From Aquibium carbonis (GTDB lineage Bacteria > Pseudomonadota > Alphaproteobacteria > Rhizobiales > Rhizobiaceae): DNA of 64,000 nt. Both the position numbers and the translations under genes were made by a program. Positions 17,423 to 27,233 of this stretch are shown piece after piece. The stretch spans positions 1 through 64,000 of the forward strand of contig NZ_RWKW01000055.1 in NCBI RefSeq assembly GCF_003970795.1, given 5' to 3'. Numbering within the stretch: position 1 is the stretch's first letter; each line of letters starts with the position of its first letter. Below the pieces are notes generated by a model. It ran no database searches. It worked only from the letters and a program-made list of their open reading frames with translations, and was not told where the DNA came from.

Positions 17423-18415
17423 TCATCTTCCGGCCGTCCAGGACGGCGGATCGCTTGCGGGAAAGGAATCCAGGCCCGCGCGTTCCACCTCGTCCAAGGG
17501 TTCCGGGGGACGGCGCTGCCGGACATTACCGCCGCCTTGCACCTGCGCGGGCAGCGCCCTTGCAACGAGCGCGGCCAGCCCTATCGCGTTGCTGTCGTGA
17601 CTCACCGAATCCGTCGACACGACGCGGGCGCAAAGCGGCAGGAGACGCTCGTACGAATCCTCGGCGAATATGCCGTGGACGACCGTGACGACCGGCTTGG
17701 GGAAGCCCTGCTGCGGCAGCTTTCCGGCGGCCTCGATCAAGGTGCGTCCCGAGGACGCTATGTCGTCGACCAGCACCGGCTGGCGGCCGTGCCAGCGGGC
17801 AAGGTCCGGCACCTCGACCTCGACCCTTCGGTCGCCATGCCTGATCTTGCGGAGCACCGCATGCGGCGCGTCGATCCGTTCCGCTATGGCCGCCACCCAT
17901 TGTTCGCTTTCCTCGTCCGGACCGACGAGAAGCGGGCCTTCAACCTCGGACGCGATCCAGTCGGCCAGAAGCTGCGAGGCGTGGAGGGTCGTGTCAGGGA
18001 CACCATAAAGCGCTGACAGCGCGGGATAGCGGTGAAGGTGCGGGTCGACCGTGACGAGGCGGTCGAACGCTGCAGACACGATGCGCGCGAATGTCATGGA
18101 GGTCAGCGCCTCGCCCGCCTGAAAACGGCGGTCCTGGCGCATGTAGGCGAGATAGGGGGCAACCAGATTGACCTCGCGCGCGCTCAGCGACCGCGCGGCG
18201 TCCGCAGCGAACACCATGCGGAGAAAGCCTTCGTCAGGCCTCGCAAGGGTGCACACCAAGTCGACGGGCCTGTCGGTCACGTCCGCCAGGATGCGGACGT
18301 AGCTTTCCCCGTCCGGAAACCGCCGTGTCTCCAGCTTCCCGAGTTCCCAGCCGCCTTCCTGGGCGAGACGTGCGGCGAAGCCTTCGTTGCCGGGGAGCGG
18401 GAGGATGATGCGCAT
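17423..18415 (-). CDS. Ribose-phosphate pyrophosphokinase-like protein
   Basis: 330 residues from ATG 18415. Features are FPDGESYVRI, the catalytic-flap region DRRFQAGEALTS, VDPHLHRYPAL and the PRPP loop VLVDDIASSGRTLIEA. It is a divergent PRPP synthetase, normally making PRPP from ribose 5-phosphate and ATP. A GTG at 18451 overlaps the CopB stop and is an alternative start, adding 12 residues. The C-terminus carries a detached-looking tail VERAGLDSFPASDPPSWT, a motif that recurs in small proteins of Rhizobiales. Given the neighbours, it may act in nucleotide salvage. Confidence 0.83.
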   Translation of the reverse strand: MRIILPLPGNEGFAARLAQEGGWELGKLETRRFPDGESYVRILADVTDRPVDLVCTLARPDEGFLRMVFAADAARSLSAREVNLVAPYLAYMRQDRRFQAGEALTSMTFARIVSAAFDRLVTVDPHLHRYPALSALYGVPDTTLHASQLLADWIASEVEGPLLVGPDEESEQWVAAIAERIDAPHAVLRKIRHGDRRVEVEVPDLARWHGRQPVLVDDIASSGRTLIEAAGKLPQQGFPKPVVTVVHGIFAEDSYERLLPLCARVVSTDSVSHDSNAIGLAALVARALPAQVQGGGNVRQRRPPEPLDEVERAGLDSFPASDPPSWTAGR

Positions 18416-18447
18416 GGCGGGGCGCTCTGGAGCAGGTTGGCGCGCGG

Positions 18448-20556
18448 TCACGCGTGCCGCCTGTAGAAGCGGAGGAACTGCGCGTTGATCGCCACGATGA
18501 TCGTGCTCGCCGACATGAAGACGGCGGCGACGGCAGGAGTCATGAGGAACCCCGTGCCGAAGGTGATCCCGGCCGCCATCGGGATCGCGATCGCATTGTA
18601 GCCGGTGGCCCAGATAAGGTTCTGCACCATCTTGCGGTAGGTGGCGCGTGAGAGGCCCAGGATCGCGCCCACGTCCCGCGGATCACTCCTTACGAGCACG
18701 ACGTCGGCCGATTCCACCGCCACGTCCGTTCCGGCACCGATGGCGACGCCGAGGTCAGCCTGCACGAGCGCGGGCGCGTCGTTGACTCCGTCGCCGACCA
18801 TGGCGACGGACAGGCCCCGGGCCTGCAGCTCCTTGATCTTGTCAGACTTCTGGTCGGGCAGCACTTCCGCGAAGAACTCCGCGATGCCCAGTTCGTTGGA
18901 CACGGTTTCCGCGACGCCCCGCGCGTCGCCGGTGAGCATCACGGACTTGATGCCGAGCCTGCTCAGTTCGGCGATCGCTTCCTTCGACTCGGGCCGCACG
19001 ATGTCGGCCAGCGCGAAAAGGGCGCGCGGCTCGCCGCCGCGGACCAGCACGACCACGGTCTTTCCCTGTCCCTCCAGCTCCGCAAGCCTCGCGTTACCGA
19101 CTGCCTTGCCCTGCCGGGCGAGGTGGCCCGGACTGACGATCCGGATATCCTGGCCGCCGACCTTGGCCACGATGCCTTCGCCCGTGATGTTGCTCACGTC
19201 GCTGGCCTTCGGAACGGCAAGTCCTCGGTCCTTCGCTTCCGCGACGATGCCGTGGGCGATCGGATGCTCGGACTGGCTCTCTGCGGCGGCGGCGAACGCC
19301 AGTTCCTCGTTCTCGTCGCCCGCGCCGAGCAGCACGACGTCGCTGACCCCGAAGCGGCCTTCCGTGAGGGTGCCCGTCTTGTCGAACACGGCGGCATCGA
19401 GGTTTCGCGCCCGCTCGAATGCGGCACGGTCCCGGATCAGCAGGCCGTTGCTTGCGCTGAGCGAGGTGCTGACCGCCACCACTAGGGGGACTGCGAGGCC
19501 GAGCGCATGCGGGCAGGCGACAACCATCACCGTCACCATGCGCTCGAGCGCGAACTCGAGAGGGGCGTCAAGGAGGAGCCACCAGACGAAGAGGGTGCCG
19601 AAGCCGACGACGAGCGCGATGTAAGTCAGCCACGCGGCGGCGCGGTTCGCGATGTCCTGAGTGCGCGAGCGGGTCGCCTGCGCCTTCTTCACGAGATCGA
19701 TGACCTGGGCGAGATAGGTCGAATCGCCCGTCGCGGTCACCCTGATCGTCACTGCGTTGGCGCCGTTGATCGCACCGCCGATGGCGGTGGCGCCAACGCC
19801 TTTGGAGACGGGGCGGGATTCGCCAGTCAGCATCGCTTCGTTGAAGCCGGACGAACCCTCGATGATCTCCCCGTCTACGGGCACCTTGGCGCCTGGGCGC
19901 ACCAGAACACGGTCGCCCGGCTTCAGCGCCGAGATCGGAACCTCATGCGTGGAGCCGTCCGCGTCCAGCCTCGTTGCGCTGTCTGGCAGCAGCCGTACCA
20001 GTTCCTCGAGCGCACGCGAAGCGCCCATGACCGAGCGCATCTCCACCCAGTGCCCGAGCAGCATGATGGCGACCAGAGTCACCAGCTCCCAGTAGAAGGC
20101 CTCGCCGGGGAAGCCGAACGTCGTGGCCGAGGAAAAGAAGTACGCTGCCGAGATCGCCAGCGCGATCAGCGTCATCATCCCGGGCTGCCCCTTGCGCAGT
20201 TCGGAGAAGAAGCCCGTAAGGAAGGGCCACCCTCCGTACAGGTAGGCCACCGTCGACAGCGCGAAGAGAACCAGGCCGTCACCCGGGAACGCCAGCGTCT
20301 CGGCCAGACCCAGCCAGTGCTGGATCATGGGAGAGAGGAGCAGGACCGGAGGGGTCAGGACCAGCGTCACCCAGAAGCGGCGGCGGAAGTCCGCGACCAT
20401 CGCTGCATGGTCATGGCCGCCGTGGGCATGTTCGGAATGGCTGGAGCCGGCGGCGGATACGACGTTCGGGTTCCCGTAGTAGTCTTCATCCTGACGGCGG
20501 CCAGCGGCGTGACCCTGATGGGCGTGGTGCTCGTGATGGGAATGCGGAGAGGTCAT
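18448..20556 (-). CDS. copB: CopB-type copper P1B-3 ATPase (CPH motif)
   Basis: 702 residues. The His-rich head (HSHHEHHAHQGH, then HSEHAHGGHDH) replaces an HMA domain, and the membrane motif is CPH (near residue 347, ACPHALGLAVPL). This is the P1B-3 signature, associated with export of copper or silver. [13 protein letters not shown] (Asp near 391), SEHPIAHGI and [10 protein letters not shown] are all present. It lies downstream of an FNR-like site at 20676 and directly before the PRPP-synthetase-like gene, which it overlaps if that gene starts at GTG 18451. Confidence 0.93.
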   Translation of the reverse strand: MTSPHSHHEHHAHQGHAAGRRQDEDYYGNPNVVSAAGSSHSEHAHGGHDHAAMVADFRRRFWVTLVLTPPVLLLSPMIQHWLGLAETLAFPGDGLVLFALSTVAYLYGGWPFLTGFFSELRKGQPGMMTLIALAISAAYFFSSATTFGFPGEAFYWELVTLVAIMLLGHWVEMRSVMGASRALEELVRLLPDSATRLDADGSTHEVPISALKPGDRVLVRPGAKVPVDGEIIEGSSGFNEAMLTGESRPVSKGVGATAIGGAINGANAVTIRVTATGDSTYLAQVIDLVKKAQATRSRTQDIANRAAAWLTYIALVVGFGTLFVWWLLLDAPLEFALERMVTVMVVACPHALGLAVPLVVAVSTSLSASNGLLIRDRAAFERARNLDAAVFDKTGTLTEGRFGVSDVVLLGAGDENEELAFAAAAESQSEHPIAHGIVAEAKDRGLAVPKASDVSNITGEGIVAKVGGQDIRIVSPGHLARQGKAVGNARLAELEGQGKTVVVLVRGGEPRALFALADIVRPESKEAIAELSRLGIKSVMLTGDARGVAETVSNELGIAEFFAEVLPDQKSDKIKELQARGLSVAMVGDGVNDAPALVQADLGVAIGAGTDVAVESADVVLVRSDPRDVGAILGLSRATYRKMVQNLIWATGYNAIAIPMAAGITFGTGFLMTPAVAAVFMSASTIIVAINAQFLRFYRRHA

Positions 20557-20675
20557 GTTTCTCTTCCTAGCGTGACGGCCGGGGACGGCGGCGACCGCCG
20601 TCCCCGGTCAGCCAGAAGATGTCGGGGAGGACAGATCTTTCAAGCCGAACCTCCCCGTTTCGCGAGCGGGATTCC

Positions 20676-20689
20676 TTGATCCAAGTTAA
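20676..20689 (-). promoter_or_regulatory. FNR/FixK-like site before copB
   Basis: TTGATCCAAGTTAA on the plus strand: one half site is perfect and the other is GTTAA. It sits about 120 bases before the copB start and after the universal stress gene, in an otherwise empty spacer. Confidence 0.5.
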
Positions 20690-20713
20690 GTTCCGGGCAG
20701 GCGGCGGCTGCCG

Positions 20714-21154
20714 CTAGCGCACCACCAAGACAGGGATCGAGGAACCCGCCAGCACTTCCTGCGTCTGGCTCCCCAGCAGCAGGCGGCCAAGTCCGCGACG
20801 GCCATGCGAGGCCATGACGATCAGCGAGCAGCCCTTCGTGGCCGAGACCTCGAGGATCGCTTCCGCCGGGCGACGGCCGGGAACGTGAAGCGTCTCGCAG
20901 GGGACGCCGAGCCTATCGGCGCTGGCCTTTATCGACTCGAAGATATCGAGTGCGGACTTCCGCTGATCGGCTTCATAACGATCCAGTTCGTCGGGACCGA
21001 GCGCCCAGCCATCGCCGACATATACTGGAAACGGCTCCGTTACGGTGACTACGGTGACCTTGGCGGCCAGGTTCTTGGCCAGCGAAAGCCCGTGGTCGAC
21101 ACCCTTTTGGGCGAGATCGGAGCCGTCCGTCGCGATCAGGATATGCTTGTACAT
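20714..21154 (-). CDS. Universal stress protein UspA family
   Basis: 146 residues, a single Usp domain beginning ILIATDGSD. It ends with the ATP-binding pattern GRRGLGRLLLGSQTQEVL, then the terminal IPVLVVR strand. ATP-binding Usp proteins help cells endure energy and oxygen limitation. It follows arcC by 25 bases on the same strand and is probably the last gene of the arginine deiminase operon, a frequent arrangement under Anr/FNR control. Confidence 0.9.
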   Translation of the reverse strand: MYKHILIATDGSDLAQKGVDHGLSLAKNLAAKVTVVTVTEPFPVYVGDGWALGPDELDRYEADQRKSALDIFESIKASADRLGVPCETLHVPGRRPAEAILEVSATKGCSLIVMASHGRRGLGRLLLGSQTQEVLAGSSIPVLVVR

Positions 21155-21179
21155 TGGCGTGGTTCCCGTCTCTTACGTG

Positions 21180-22091
21180 TCATCGGATCGAGATCGTCGT
21201 CCCGGCGCGGCCTTCGAGGATCGCGCGCGCGTCTTCCAGGCGGCCGATGCCGGAAAGCCGACCCTCGACGGCGGCGAAGGCGATCGCCGCCTCGACCTTA
21301 GGACCCATCGAACCCGGGGGGTAGGCAGCCGGATTCAACTTGTCCGGACTGACCCGCCGGATCGGCCTTTGCCGAGGCGTTCCCCAGTCTTCGTAGACGG
21401 CATCGACGTCCGTGAGCATCAGGAAGGCATCGGCGTCGAGCTGCTCGGCCAGCAATCCGGCGGCGCGATCCTTGTCGATGACCGCCTCGACGCCCTCGAG
21501 ATCGCCGTCCTCCTTGCGGATGACGGGAATCCCGCCGCCGCCGGCGCAGATGACGACCACGCCGAACTTGACCAGAAGCCGGATCACCTCGATCTGGGTG
21601 ATGCGCTTGGGAAGAGGAGAGGGGACCACGCGCCGCCACTTGCCCTTCGTTTCCTCGACCAGGGGCCAGCCGTGCTCGTCTCCCGCCTTCCGGGCTTCCC
21701 GGTCGTCGTAGACAGGACCGATCGGCTTCACCGGGTTCGCAAAGGCCGGATCGCCGCGGTCGACCTCTATCTGGGTGAGCAGCGTGGCGAGCTTCGCGTT
21801 CTCCGGCAGGGCGTTGGCCAGTTCCTGTTCGACCAGATAGCCGATCATGCCGACGCTCTCGGCGCTGATGATGTCGAGCGGGTAGGGCGGCACCTCCTTG
21901 TAGGCGGCGGCCTGCAGGGCGAGCAGGCCAACCTGCGGCCCGCTTCCGTGGGCGACCACTATGTCGTGGTCAAGTGCGAGGTCGGCGAGCGCGAGGGCAG
22001 CCCTGCGCACGTTCGCGCGCTGCACCTCGGCTGTCATGGGTTCGCCTCGCTTCAGGAGCGCGTTCCCGCCGAGGGCGACTACGACGCGCAT
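21180..22091 (-). CDS. arcC: Carbamate kinase
   Basis: 303 residues. Family marks are VVALGGNALL at the start, VVAHGSGPQVGLLALQ, VICAGGGGIPVI, VIDKDRAAGLLAEQL and GSMGPKVEAAIAF near the end. It transfers phosphate from carbamoyl phosphate to ADP, the ATP-yielding last step of the arginine deiminase pathway. It follows arcB with one base between stop and start. Length and motifs are complete. Confidence 0.95.
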   Translation of the reverse strand: MRVVVALGGNALLKRGEPMTAEVQRANVRRAALALADLALDHDIVVAHGSGPQVGLLALQAAAYKEVPPYPLDIISAESVGMIGYLVEQELANALPENAKLATLLTQIEVDRGDPAFANPVKPIGPVYDDREARKAGDEHGWPLVEETKGKWRRVVPSPLPKRITQIEVIRLLVKFGVVVICAGGGGIPVIRKEDGDLEGVEAVIDKDRAAGLLAEQLDADAFLMLTDVDAVYEDWGTPRQRPIRRVSPDKLNPAAYPPGSMGPKVEAAIAFAAVEGRLSGIGRLEDARAILEGRAGTTISIR

Positions 22092-22092
22092 G

Positions 22093-23094
22093 TCAGGACC
22101 CCAAGGTGGCGACTAGCACCGCCTTGATCGTGTGCATGCGGTTCTCCGCCTGGTCGAAGACGATCGAGGCATCGGACTCGAACACTTCCTCCGTCACCTC
22201 CATGCTGTCGATGCCATACCGTTGAAAAATCTTCTCGCCGATCTCCGTCTCGCGATTATGAAAGGCGGGCAGGCAGTGCATGAACTTGGCGTGGGGGTTG
22301 CCCGTCGCCGCCATGATGTCGGAGGTCACGCGGTAGGGCGTGAGCAGCCTAATGCGCTCCTCCCAGACCGAATCTGGCTCGCCCATCGAGACCCAGACAT
22401 CCGTATAGACGAAGTCGCAGCCCTTCACGGACTCGGCCGCATCCTCGGTGAGCGTGATCGTCGCGCCCGTCCGTTGCGCGATCTCGCGGCAGCGCGCCAC
22501 CAGCGTCTCCTCCGGCCAATATGCCTTCGGCGCGCCGAGGCGGACGTCCATGCCGATCAGGGCGGCGCCCTCAAGCAGCGAATTGCCCATGTTGTTGCCC
22601 GCATCGCCAAGGAAGGCAAAGGCGACCTGCGACAGGTGCTTGCGGGTGTATTCGCGCATGGTCAGGAAGTCGGCGAGGATCTGGGTCGGATGGAACTCGT
22701 CGGTGAGCCCGTTGTAGACGGGCACGCCCGAAAAGGCGGCCAGCGTCTCGGCCTGTTCCTGCCCGAAGCCGCGATACTCGATGCCGTCATAGAGCCGGCC
22801 GAGCACGCGGGCTGTGTCCTTCATCGATTCCTTCCTGCCGATCTGCGTGCCCGTCGGCCCGAGATAGGTGACGTGAGCGCCCTGGTCGTAGGCAGCGACC
22901 TCGAATCCGGTCCGGGTGCGCGTCGAATCCTTCTCGAAGATCAGCGCGATGTTCTTGCCCTTCAGCCGCTGCTCTTCGTAGCCGCCGTACTTGGCCTGCT
23001 TGAGCGACGCAGAGAGGCGCAGCAGGAAACGGATGTCGTCGGGAGCGAAGTCGAGCAGCTTGAGGAAGCTGCGGCCCTTCAGGTTGACTGGCAT
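22093..23094 (-). CDS. arcB: Ornithine carbamoyltransferase (catabolic)
   Basis: 333 residues with the carbamoyl-phosphate loop [11 protein letters not shown], the [12 protein letters not shown] element, the ornithine-site DVWVSMGEP and HCLPAFHN near the end. Its position between arcA and arcC marks it as the catabolic enzyme that splits citrulline with phosphate into ornithine and carbamoyl phosphate, not the biosynthetic ArgF. Confidence 0.95.
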   Translation of the reverse strand: MPVNLKGRSFLKLLDFAPDDIRFLLRLSASLKQAKYGGYEEQRLKGKNIALIFEKDSTRTRTGFEVAAYDQGAHVTYLGPTGTQIGRKESMKDTARVLGRLYDGIEYRGFGQEQAETLAAFSGVPVYNGLTDEFHPTQILADFLTMREYTRKHLSQVAFAFLGDAGNNMGNSLLEGAALIGMDVRLGAPKAYWPEETLVARCREIAQRTGATITLTEDAAESVKGCDFVYTDVWVSMGEPDSVWEERIRLLTPYRVTSDIMAATGNPHAKFMHCLPAFHNRETEIGEKIFQRYGIDSMEVTEEVFESDASIVFDQAENRMHTIKAVLVATLGS

Positions 23095-23109
23095 GGGTCT
23101 TCCTCCGCC

Positions 23110-24336
23110 TCAGACCGGATCGCGGACCAGCGGGCAGGTCATGCAGTGTCCGCCGCCCCGCCCGCGCCCCAGCTCCGCGCCGGGCACGGTGATGACCTCG
23201 ACTCCGGCCTTGCGGAGCTGGGTGTTGGTGTAGGTGTTGCGGTCGTAACCGACGACCACGCCGGGCTCGAGCGCGACGACGTTGTTGCCGTCGTCCCACT
23301 GCTCGCGCTCGGCGACGTAGGCGTCGCCGCCGGTCTGCACGGTGCGCAGCTTCTTGAGGCCGAGCGCGTCGGCGACGACTTCGGTGAGATGCCCCTTTTC
23401 CTGGTGCACGTCGATTTGCCAGTCCTTCTCGCCCGGCCGCAGCGAATAGGCCGTGATGCCGTCGACGACACCGGCGAACAGCGTCACCAGATCTCGGTCG
23501 CAGAAGGTGAAGACCGTGTCGAGATGCATGGAGGCGCGTTCGACCGGCAGCTTGCAGGCGATGACCCGCTCGGCTCCGCCCTGCGCGAACAGCGCCCGGG
23601 CGAGCTGGCCGACGGCATGCGGCGTGGTGCGCTCGCCCATGCCGACCAGCACGAGGCCGTTGCCAAGCGGCATCACGTCGCCGCCCTCCAGCGTTGCCAG
23701 CCCGTAGTCGTTGTCGGGATCGCCCCACCAGACCGGGAAACCCGCGTCGCGGAAATCCGGATGGAAGCGGTAGACGGCGGCGATGTTGACCGTCTCCAGC
23801 TTGCGCGCGTTCCAGCGCATCGGGTTGAGCGTCACGCCGCCGTAGATCCAGCAGGTCGTGTCGCGGGTGAAGAGATGGTTGGGCAGCGGCGGCAGGATGA
23901 AGTCCTCCGGCCGGAGGACTTGCGTCAGTACGCCCTTCGGCTCGATCGGCAGCTCGGCCCTGCTCATGCCGCCCATCAGGACGAGCGACAGCGCGTCGGC
24001 GTCGGCCTCCATCAGCATCGCCTTGAGGTCGTCGGCGAGCCCGACGCCGACAGTGTTCTCGTTGACGCGCCGGTCGAGCAGCCAGCGCCGGGCTTCCGCG
24101 TCCTGCATCGTCTCGGCCAGCGCCTCGCGCAGGAAGACGACCTCGGCGCCGCGGTAGCGGATCGCGTCGACGAAGGTCATGTGCTCCACGCGCGCCTGCT
24201 TGACCCAGATGACGTCGTCAAACAGCAGCTCGTGGCAGTTCGAGGGCGTCAGGCGGGCAAGGGCGGCACCCGGGCGGTCGACGAGGACGCGTCTCAGCTT
24301 GCCCACCTCTGAGTGGACGCCGTAGGTGATGGTCAT
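23110..24336 (-). CDS. arcA: Arginine deiminase
   Basis: 408 residues from ATG 24336. It shows [16 protein letters not shown] at the start, [12 protein letters not shown], the catalytic His in [12 protein letters not shown], and near the C-terminus the nucleophile loop [16 protein letters not shown]. It hydrolyses arginine to citrulline and ammonia. A longer reading upstream of 24336 is only an open frame across the transporter end. It is the second gene of the arcD-arcA-arcB-arcC order. Confidence 0.95.
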   Translation of the reverse strand: MTITYGVHSEVGKLRRVLVDRPGAALARLTPSNCHELLFDDVIWVKQARVEHMTFVDAIRYRGAEVVFLREALAETMQDAEARRWLLDRRVNENTVGVGLADDLKAMLMEADADALSLVLMGGMSRAELPIEPKGVLTQVLRPEDFILPPLPNHLFTRDTTCWIYGGVTLNPMRWNARKLETVNIAAVYRFHPDFRDAGFPVWWGDPDNDYGLATLEGGDVMPLGNGLVLVGMGERTTPHAVGQLARALFAQGGAERVIACKLPVERASMHLDTVFTFCDRDLVTLFAGVVDGITAYSLRPGEKDWQIDVHQEKGHLTEVVADALGLKKLRTVQTGGDAYVAEREQWDDGNNVVALEPGVVVGYDRNTYTNTQLRKAGVEVITVPGAELGRGRGGGHCMTCPLVRDPV

Positions 24337-24347
24337 CGACTTCTCCT

Positions 24348-25781
24348 TCAGCCGACCACGACTGCGACGCTGAGGCTCGCCATGATGATGACGGTCAAGA
24401 TGACGAGCAGCGGCCACATGAAGCGCAGCCAGCGCTCGTAGGGCACCCGGCCGATGGCGAGCGCGCCCATCACCACCGCGAAGGTCGGGTTGATGAGGTT
24501 CACGATGCCGTTTGCCGACTGGTAGGCGGTCACCACGAGTTCGCGGCCCACTCCAGCGAAGTCGGCCACCGGCGCCAGGATCGGCATCGACAGCACGGCG
24601 AGGCCGGACGAGGACGGCACGAAGAAGGACAGGAGCACCTCGATCCAGTAGATGACGTTGACGAAGGCGACTTCGCCCAGTCCTGCAACCGAAAGCTCGG
24701 CCCAATGCAGGATCGTGTCGCTGATCCTTCCCGCGTCCATGATGACGACGATGCCGCGTGCCAGTCCGATGATGAGGGCGACGCCGAGCAGGTCACGCGC
24801 GCCGTTGAGGAAGGCGTCGACGAACTTCTCCTCGCCTGGCCGCGCGATCAGGCCGACGAGGATGGCGGAAGCGAGGAAGAGACCGCTCATCTCGCCCATC
24901 CACCAGCCGCCGCGCAGCACGCCCCACACCATGACGACGAAGGTGAGCGCGAACACGCCGAGCACGATCTTGTGCAGGCCGGTGAACTCGGGCGTTCCGT
25001 CCTGCTGTCCGGCGAGGAAGTGCGCCTCGTTCTCCGCCTTGCGGTCGTAGACTAGGGACTGGCTCGGATCGAGCCGCACGCGCTCCGCATAACGCATCAC
25101 GTAGATCACGCAGGCGAGCCAGCAGAGGCCGAGGATGACGAAGCGAAGCACGATGCCCTGCGTGAAGGGAACGCCGGCCGCATCCGATGCGATCACGGTC
25201 GCGAACGCGTTCACGGTCGAGCCCAGCACGCCTACGCCCGCGCCAAGCAGGATGATGGCGACGGCCGTGACAGCGTCGTAGCGCGCCGCGATCATGACAG
25301 GGATCAGGAGCACGTAGAAGGCGAGCGTCTCCTCCGCCATGCCGTAGGTGGTGCCGCCAAAGGCGAACAGCGCCATCAGAACCGGGATCATCCACTTCTC
25401 GCGGCCCTTGAGCGCCGTCATCGCGCTGCCGATGCCAGCGTTGATCGCTCCAGTGGAGGCCACCACGCCGATGAAGCCGCCGATGACGAGCACGAACAAG
25501 GCCACGTCGATGGCGTTGGCCTCGTTTGTGGCTGGGTTGTAGAGGCCTCCGATGGGGGCCATGATGACGTCGAACACGTCCTGCGGATTGGCTTCCGCGG
25601 GCGCATAGGTGCCGGCGACCGGTACCTCGCGGTCGAGCGCGGGATTGAGGACGCGCTCGTACTGTCCGGCCGGAATGATCCAGGTCAGCGCCGCCACGAG
25701 GACGATCAGCCCGAACAGGATGGTGAATGCCGTCGGGAAGCGCAGCCTGCGCGGTGCGGCGGTGGCGGATGTGCTCGTCAT
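24348..25781 (-). CDS. arcD: YfcC/ArcD-type arginine-ornithine transporter
   Basis: 477 residues from ATG 25781, which has a GGGGGAA ribosome site; the frame stays open further upstream to 26000 but the added sequence is not protein-like. It has about twelve hydrophobic segments, [13 protein letters not shown] after the first helix, and family patches [17 protein letters not shown] and [16 protein letters not shown]. YfcC-type carriers in this position exchange arginine for ornithine. It leads the arginine deiminase operon, behind an FNR-like site. Confidence 0.85.
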   Translation of the reverse strand: MTSTSATAAPRRLRFPTAFTILFGLIVLVAALTWIIPAGQYERVLNPALDREVPVAGTYAPAEANPQDVFDVIMAPIGGLYNPATNEANAIDVALFVLVIGGFIGVVASTGAINAGIGSAMTALKGREKWMIPVLMALFAFGGTTYGMAEETLAFYVLLIPVMIAARYDAVTAVAIILLGAGVGVLGSTVNAFATVIASDAAGVPFTQGIVLRFVILGLCWLACVIYVMRYAERVRLDPSQSLVYDRKAENEAHFLAGQQDGTPEFTGLHKIVLGVFALTFVVMVWGVLRGGWWMGEMSGLFLASAILVGLIARPGEEKFVDAFLNGARDLLGVALIIGLARGIVVIMDAGRISDTILHWAELSVAGLGEVAFVNVIYWIEVLLSFFVPSSSGLAVLSMPILAPVADFAGVGRELVVTAYQSANGIVNLINPTFAVVMGALAIGRVPYERWLRFMWPLLVILTVIIMASLSVAVVVG

Positions 25782-25968
25782 GATGTTCCCCCGTCTCCTG
25801 GAGGGGAGCCGCGACGAACGAGCGGACGGCGAACCCCAAGGTTTCCAGCTCGACACCGGCCGGGACTCCGGCACGCGATCGAGCGCGAGAGGCGGAAAAG
25901 ACGAGATTACCCGTAACTCGCCGGTTCCGCCGATGGGCGCATCTAAGGCGCGGAGCGAGGTTCCGTCT

Positions 25969-25982
25969 TTGATCGAGGTTAA
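25969..25982 (-). promoter_or_regulatory. FNR/FixK-like site before the arc operon
   Basis: TTGATCGAGGTTAA on the plus strand, one perfect half site. It lies about 190 bases before arcD and about 130 bases before the divergent DUF305 gene at 26115, in the gene-free stretch 25782-26114, where nothing else is recognised. Arginine deiminase operons are commonly activated by Anr/FNR when oxygen is low. Confidence 0.55.
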
Positions 25983-26114
25983 ATTCGACTGACGGCGCAT
26001 CCCCTATGTTCGGGTCAAGACTGGGATCGGGACACAGGATCGGTCGGGGTCGCCGATTTCACATGAGGCCGCTGCGACCGCGGCGGCCCAGAGAGAAACA
26101 GAGAGGATGCCCGT

Positions 26115-26576
26115 ATGAAGTCCTGGTCGAGAATCGTGCTGTTGCTCGCGCTTGCCGCGTCTCCGGGCGTCGCCATGTCGCAAGATGCGCATCACCCCGG
26201 AAGCGGGAGCGACCACGCAGCGCCCGCCGCTCCTGCCGTGCCCGAGCAATGCGCACCGATGATGCAGATGATGGAAGGCATGATGGGCCAGCACATGGAC
26301 AGCTGCATGAACGCGCTGCCGGAGTCGTCCCGGGCCTACATGGGGGCGATGATGGGAATGCATGGACCCATGATGGAAGCCATGCAGATCGACCAGCCCG
26401 ATGTCGCGTTCGTGAAGGGAATGATCCCGCACCATCAGGCCGCCATCGACATGGCAAAGGCCGCCTTGCAGTTCGGGTCGGACGAGCAGGTGCGGAAGTG
26501 GGCCCAGGAGATAATCGACGCGCAGCAGGCGGAGATCGACGCCATGAACGCCTGGCTTCAGGCGAGAGGCCAGTAG
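26115..26576 (+). CDS. Exported DUF305 protein, Met/His-rich
   Basis: 153 residues with a signal peptide (VLLLALAASPGVAMSQDA), a Met/His-rich middle (MMQMMEGMMGQHMDSCM) and the DUF305 core FVKGMIPHHQAAIDMAKAAL followed by AQEIIDAQQAEIDAM. DUF305 proteins are periplasmic ferritin-like helical proteins linked to copper or silver handling. It diverges from the arc operon and is followed by another exported protein. It is one of three DUF305 genes in this window. Confidence 0.85.
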   Translation: MKSWSRIVLLLALAASPGVAMSQDAHHPGSGSDHAAPAAPAVPEQCAPMMQMMEGMMGQHMDSCMNALPESSRAYMGAMMGMHGPMMEAMQIDQPDVAFVKGMIPHHQAAIDMAKAALQFGSDEQVRKWAQEIIDAQQAEIDAMNAWLQARGQ

Positions 26577-26600
26577 GCGGAACGTTCGAGACAGAAGCTT

Positions 26601-26629
26601 GTGACCGCCCGCGCGTGCCTGGCGGTCAC
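26601..26629 (+). repeat. 9-bp stem-loop before GTG 26646
   Basis: GTGACCGCC (26601-26609) pairs perfectly with GGCGGTCAC (26621-26629) around an 11-base loop. The ribosome site AAGGAGG follows two bases later. It could be a leader structure or the end signal of the DUF305 gene. No T run follows, so it is not a classic terminator. Confidence 0.55.
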
Positions 26630-26645
26630 GGAAGGAGGCAAGTCA

Positions 26646-27137
26646 GTGAGGAAAGCCCGGACGCTCTCCCGCGCAAGTCCGCTGCCTCTTGCGATCACGG
26701 CCCTGGCTTTGGCCCTGTTCCTGATGACAGTCCCTGCGCGATCCGCCGAAGGATATGAAACTGCGGGCGGCTTCGCGGTGTACCTCGGCGTCATGCCTGC
26801 CGCTCTCGTCAAAGGGCATCCCGGGAGCGGCGGCCAGGGGGCGATGCACGGCGGCACGCGGGGCGGGGAGCATGAGCAGCACGTCGTCGTGGCCATCTTC
26901 AACGCGGCAAGCGGAGAGCGCGTCGAGGACGCAAGGGTCGTCGTGACGGTTTCCGGCCTGGGTCATGTGGGCCACAGGCGCATTGCCCTCGAGCCGATGG
27001 CCGTAGCGGGAACGGTTACGTACGGCGCATTCGTCGATCTGCCGGGCCGCGACCGCTTCCAGCTTGAGGTTGATATCGACGTGCCGGGGCGGGCCGATAC
27101 CGTGCGGGTCGTCTTTCCGAACGAGCACATCAAGTAG
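26646..27137 (+). CDS. Exported protein of unknown function, 163 aa
   Basis: GTG 26646 is preferred to the start at 26601 because AAGGAGG stands eight bases before it and a signal peptide then begins cleanly (ITALALALFLMTVPARSAEG). The mature part has a Gly/His-rich loop (HPGSGGQGAMHGGTRGGEHEQH) and a beta-rich domain (VVVAIFNAASGERVEDARVVV, later FQLEVDIDVPG), suggesting an immunoglobulin-like periplasmic fold. It follows the DUF305 gene. No family is recognised with confidence; a periplasmic metal role is a guess from context. Confidence 0.7.
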   Translation: MRKARTLSRASPLPLAITALALALFLMTVPARSAEGYETAGGFAVYLGVMPAALVKGHPGSGGQGAMHGGTRGGEHEQHVVVAIFNAASGERVEDARVVVTVSGLGHVGHRRIALEPMAVAGTVTYGAFVDLPGRDRFQLEVDIDVPGRADTVRVVFPNEHIK

Positions 27138-27233
27138 CGGCGACAGCCGTCCGCGGCGGGTGTCCTCCCGCGGCTGGTGCCCCGATCCTGCGACGTCTGC
27201 AGGCCATGGCGGACATGCTCGAGCGGCTTGCTG

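Noticed and set aside
22132-24312. 726-codon open frame on the plus strand
   Set aside because: It lies antisense to arcA and arcB, which are complete; the product is arginine/histidine-rich with no domain.
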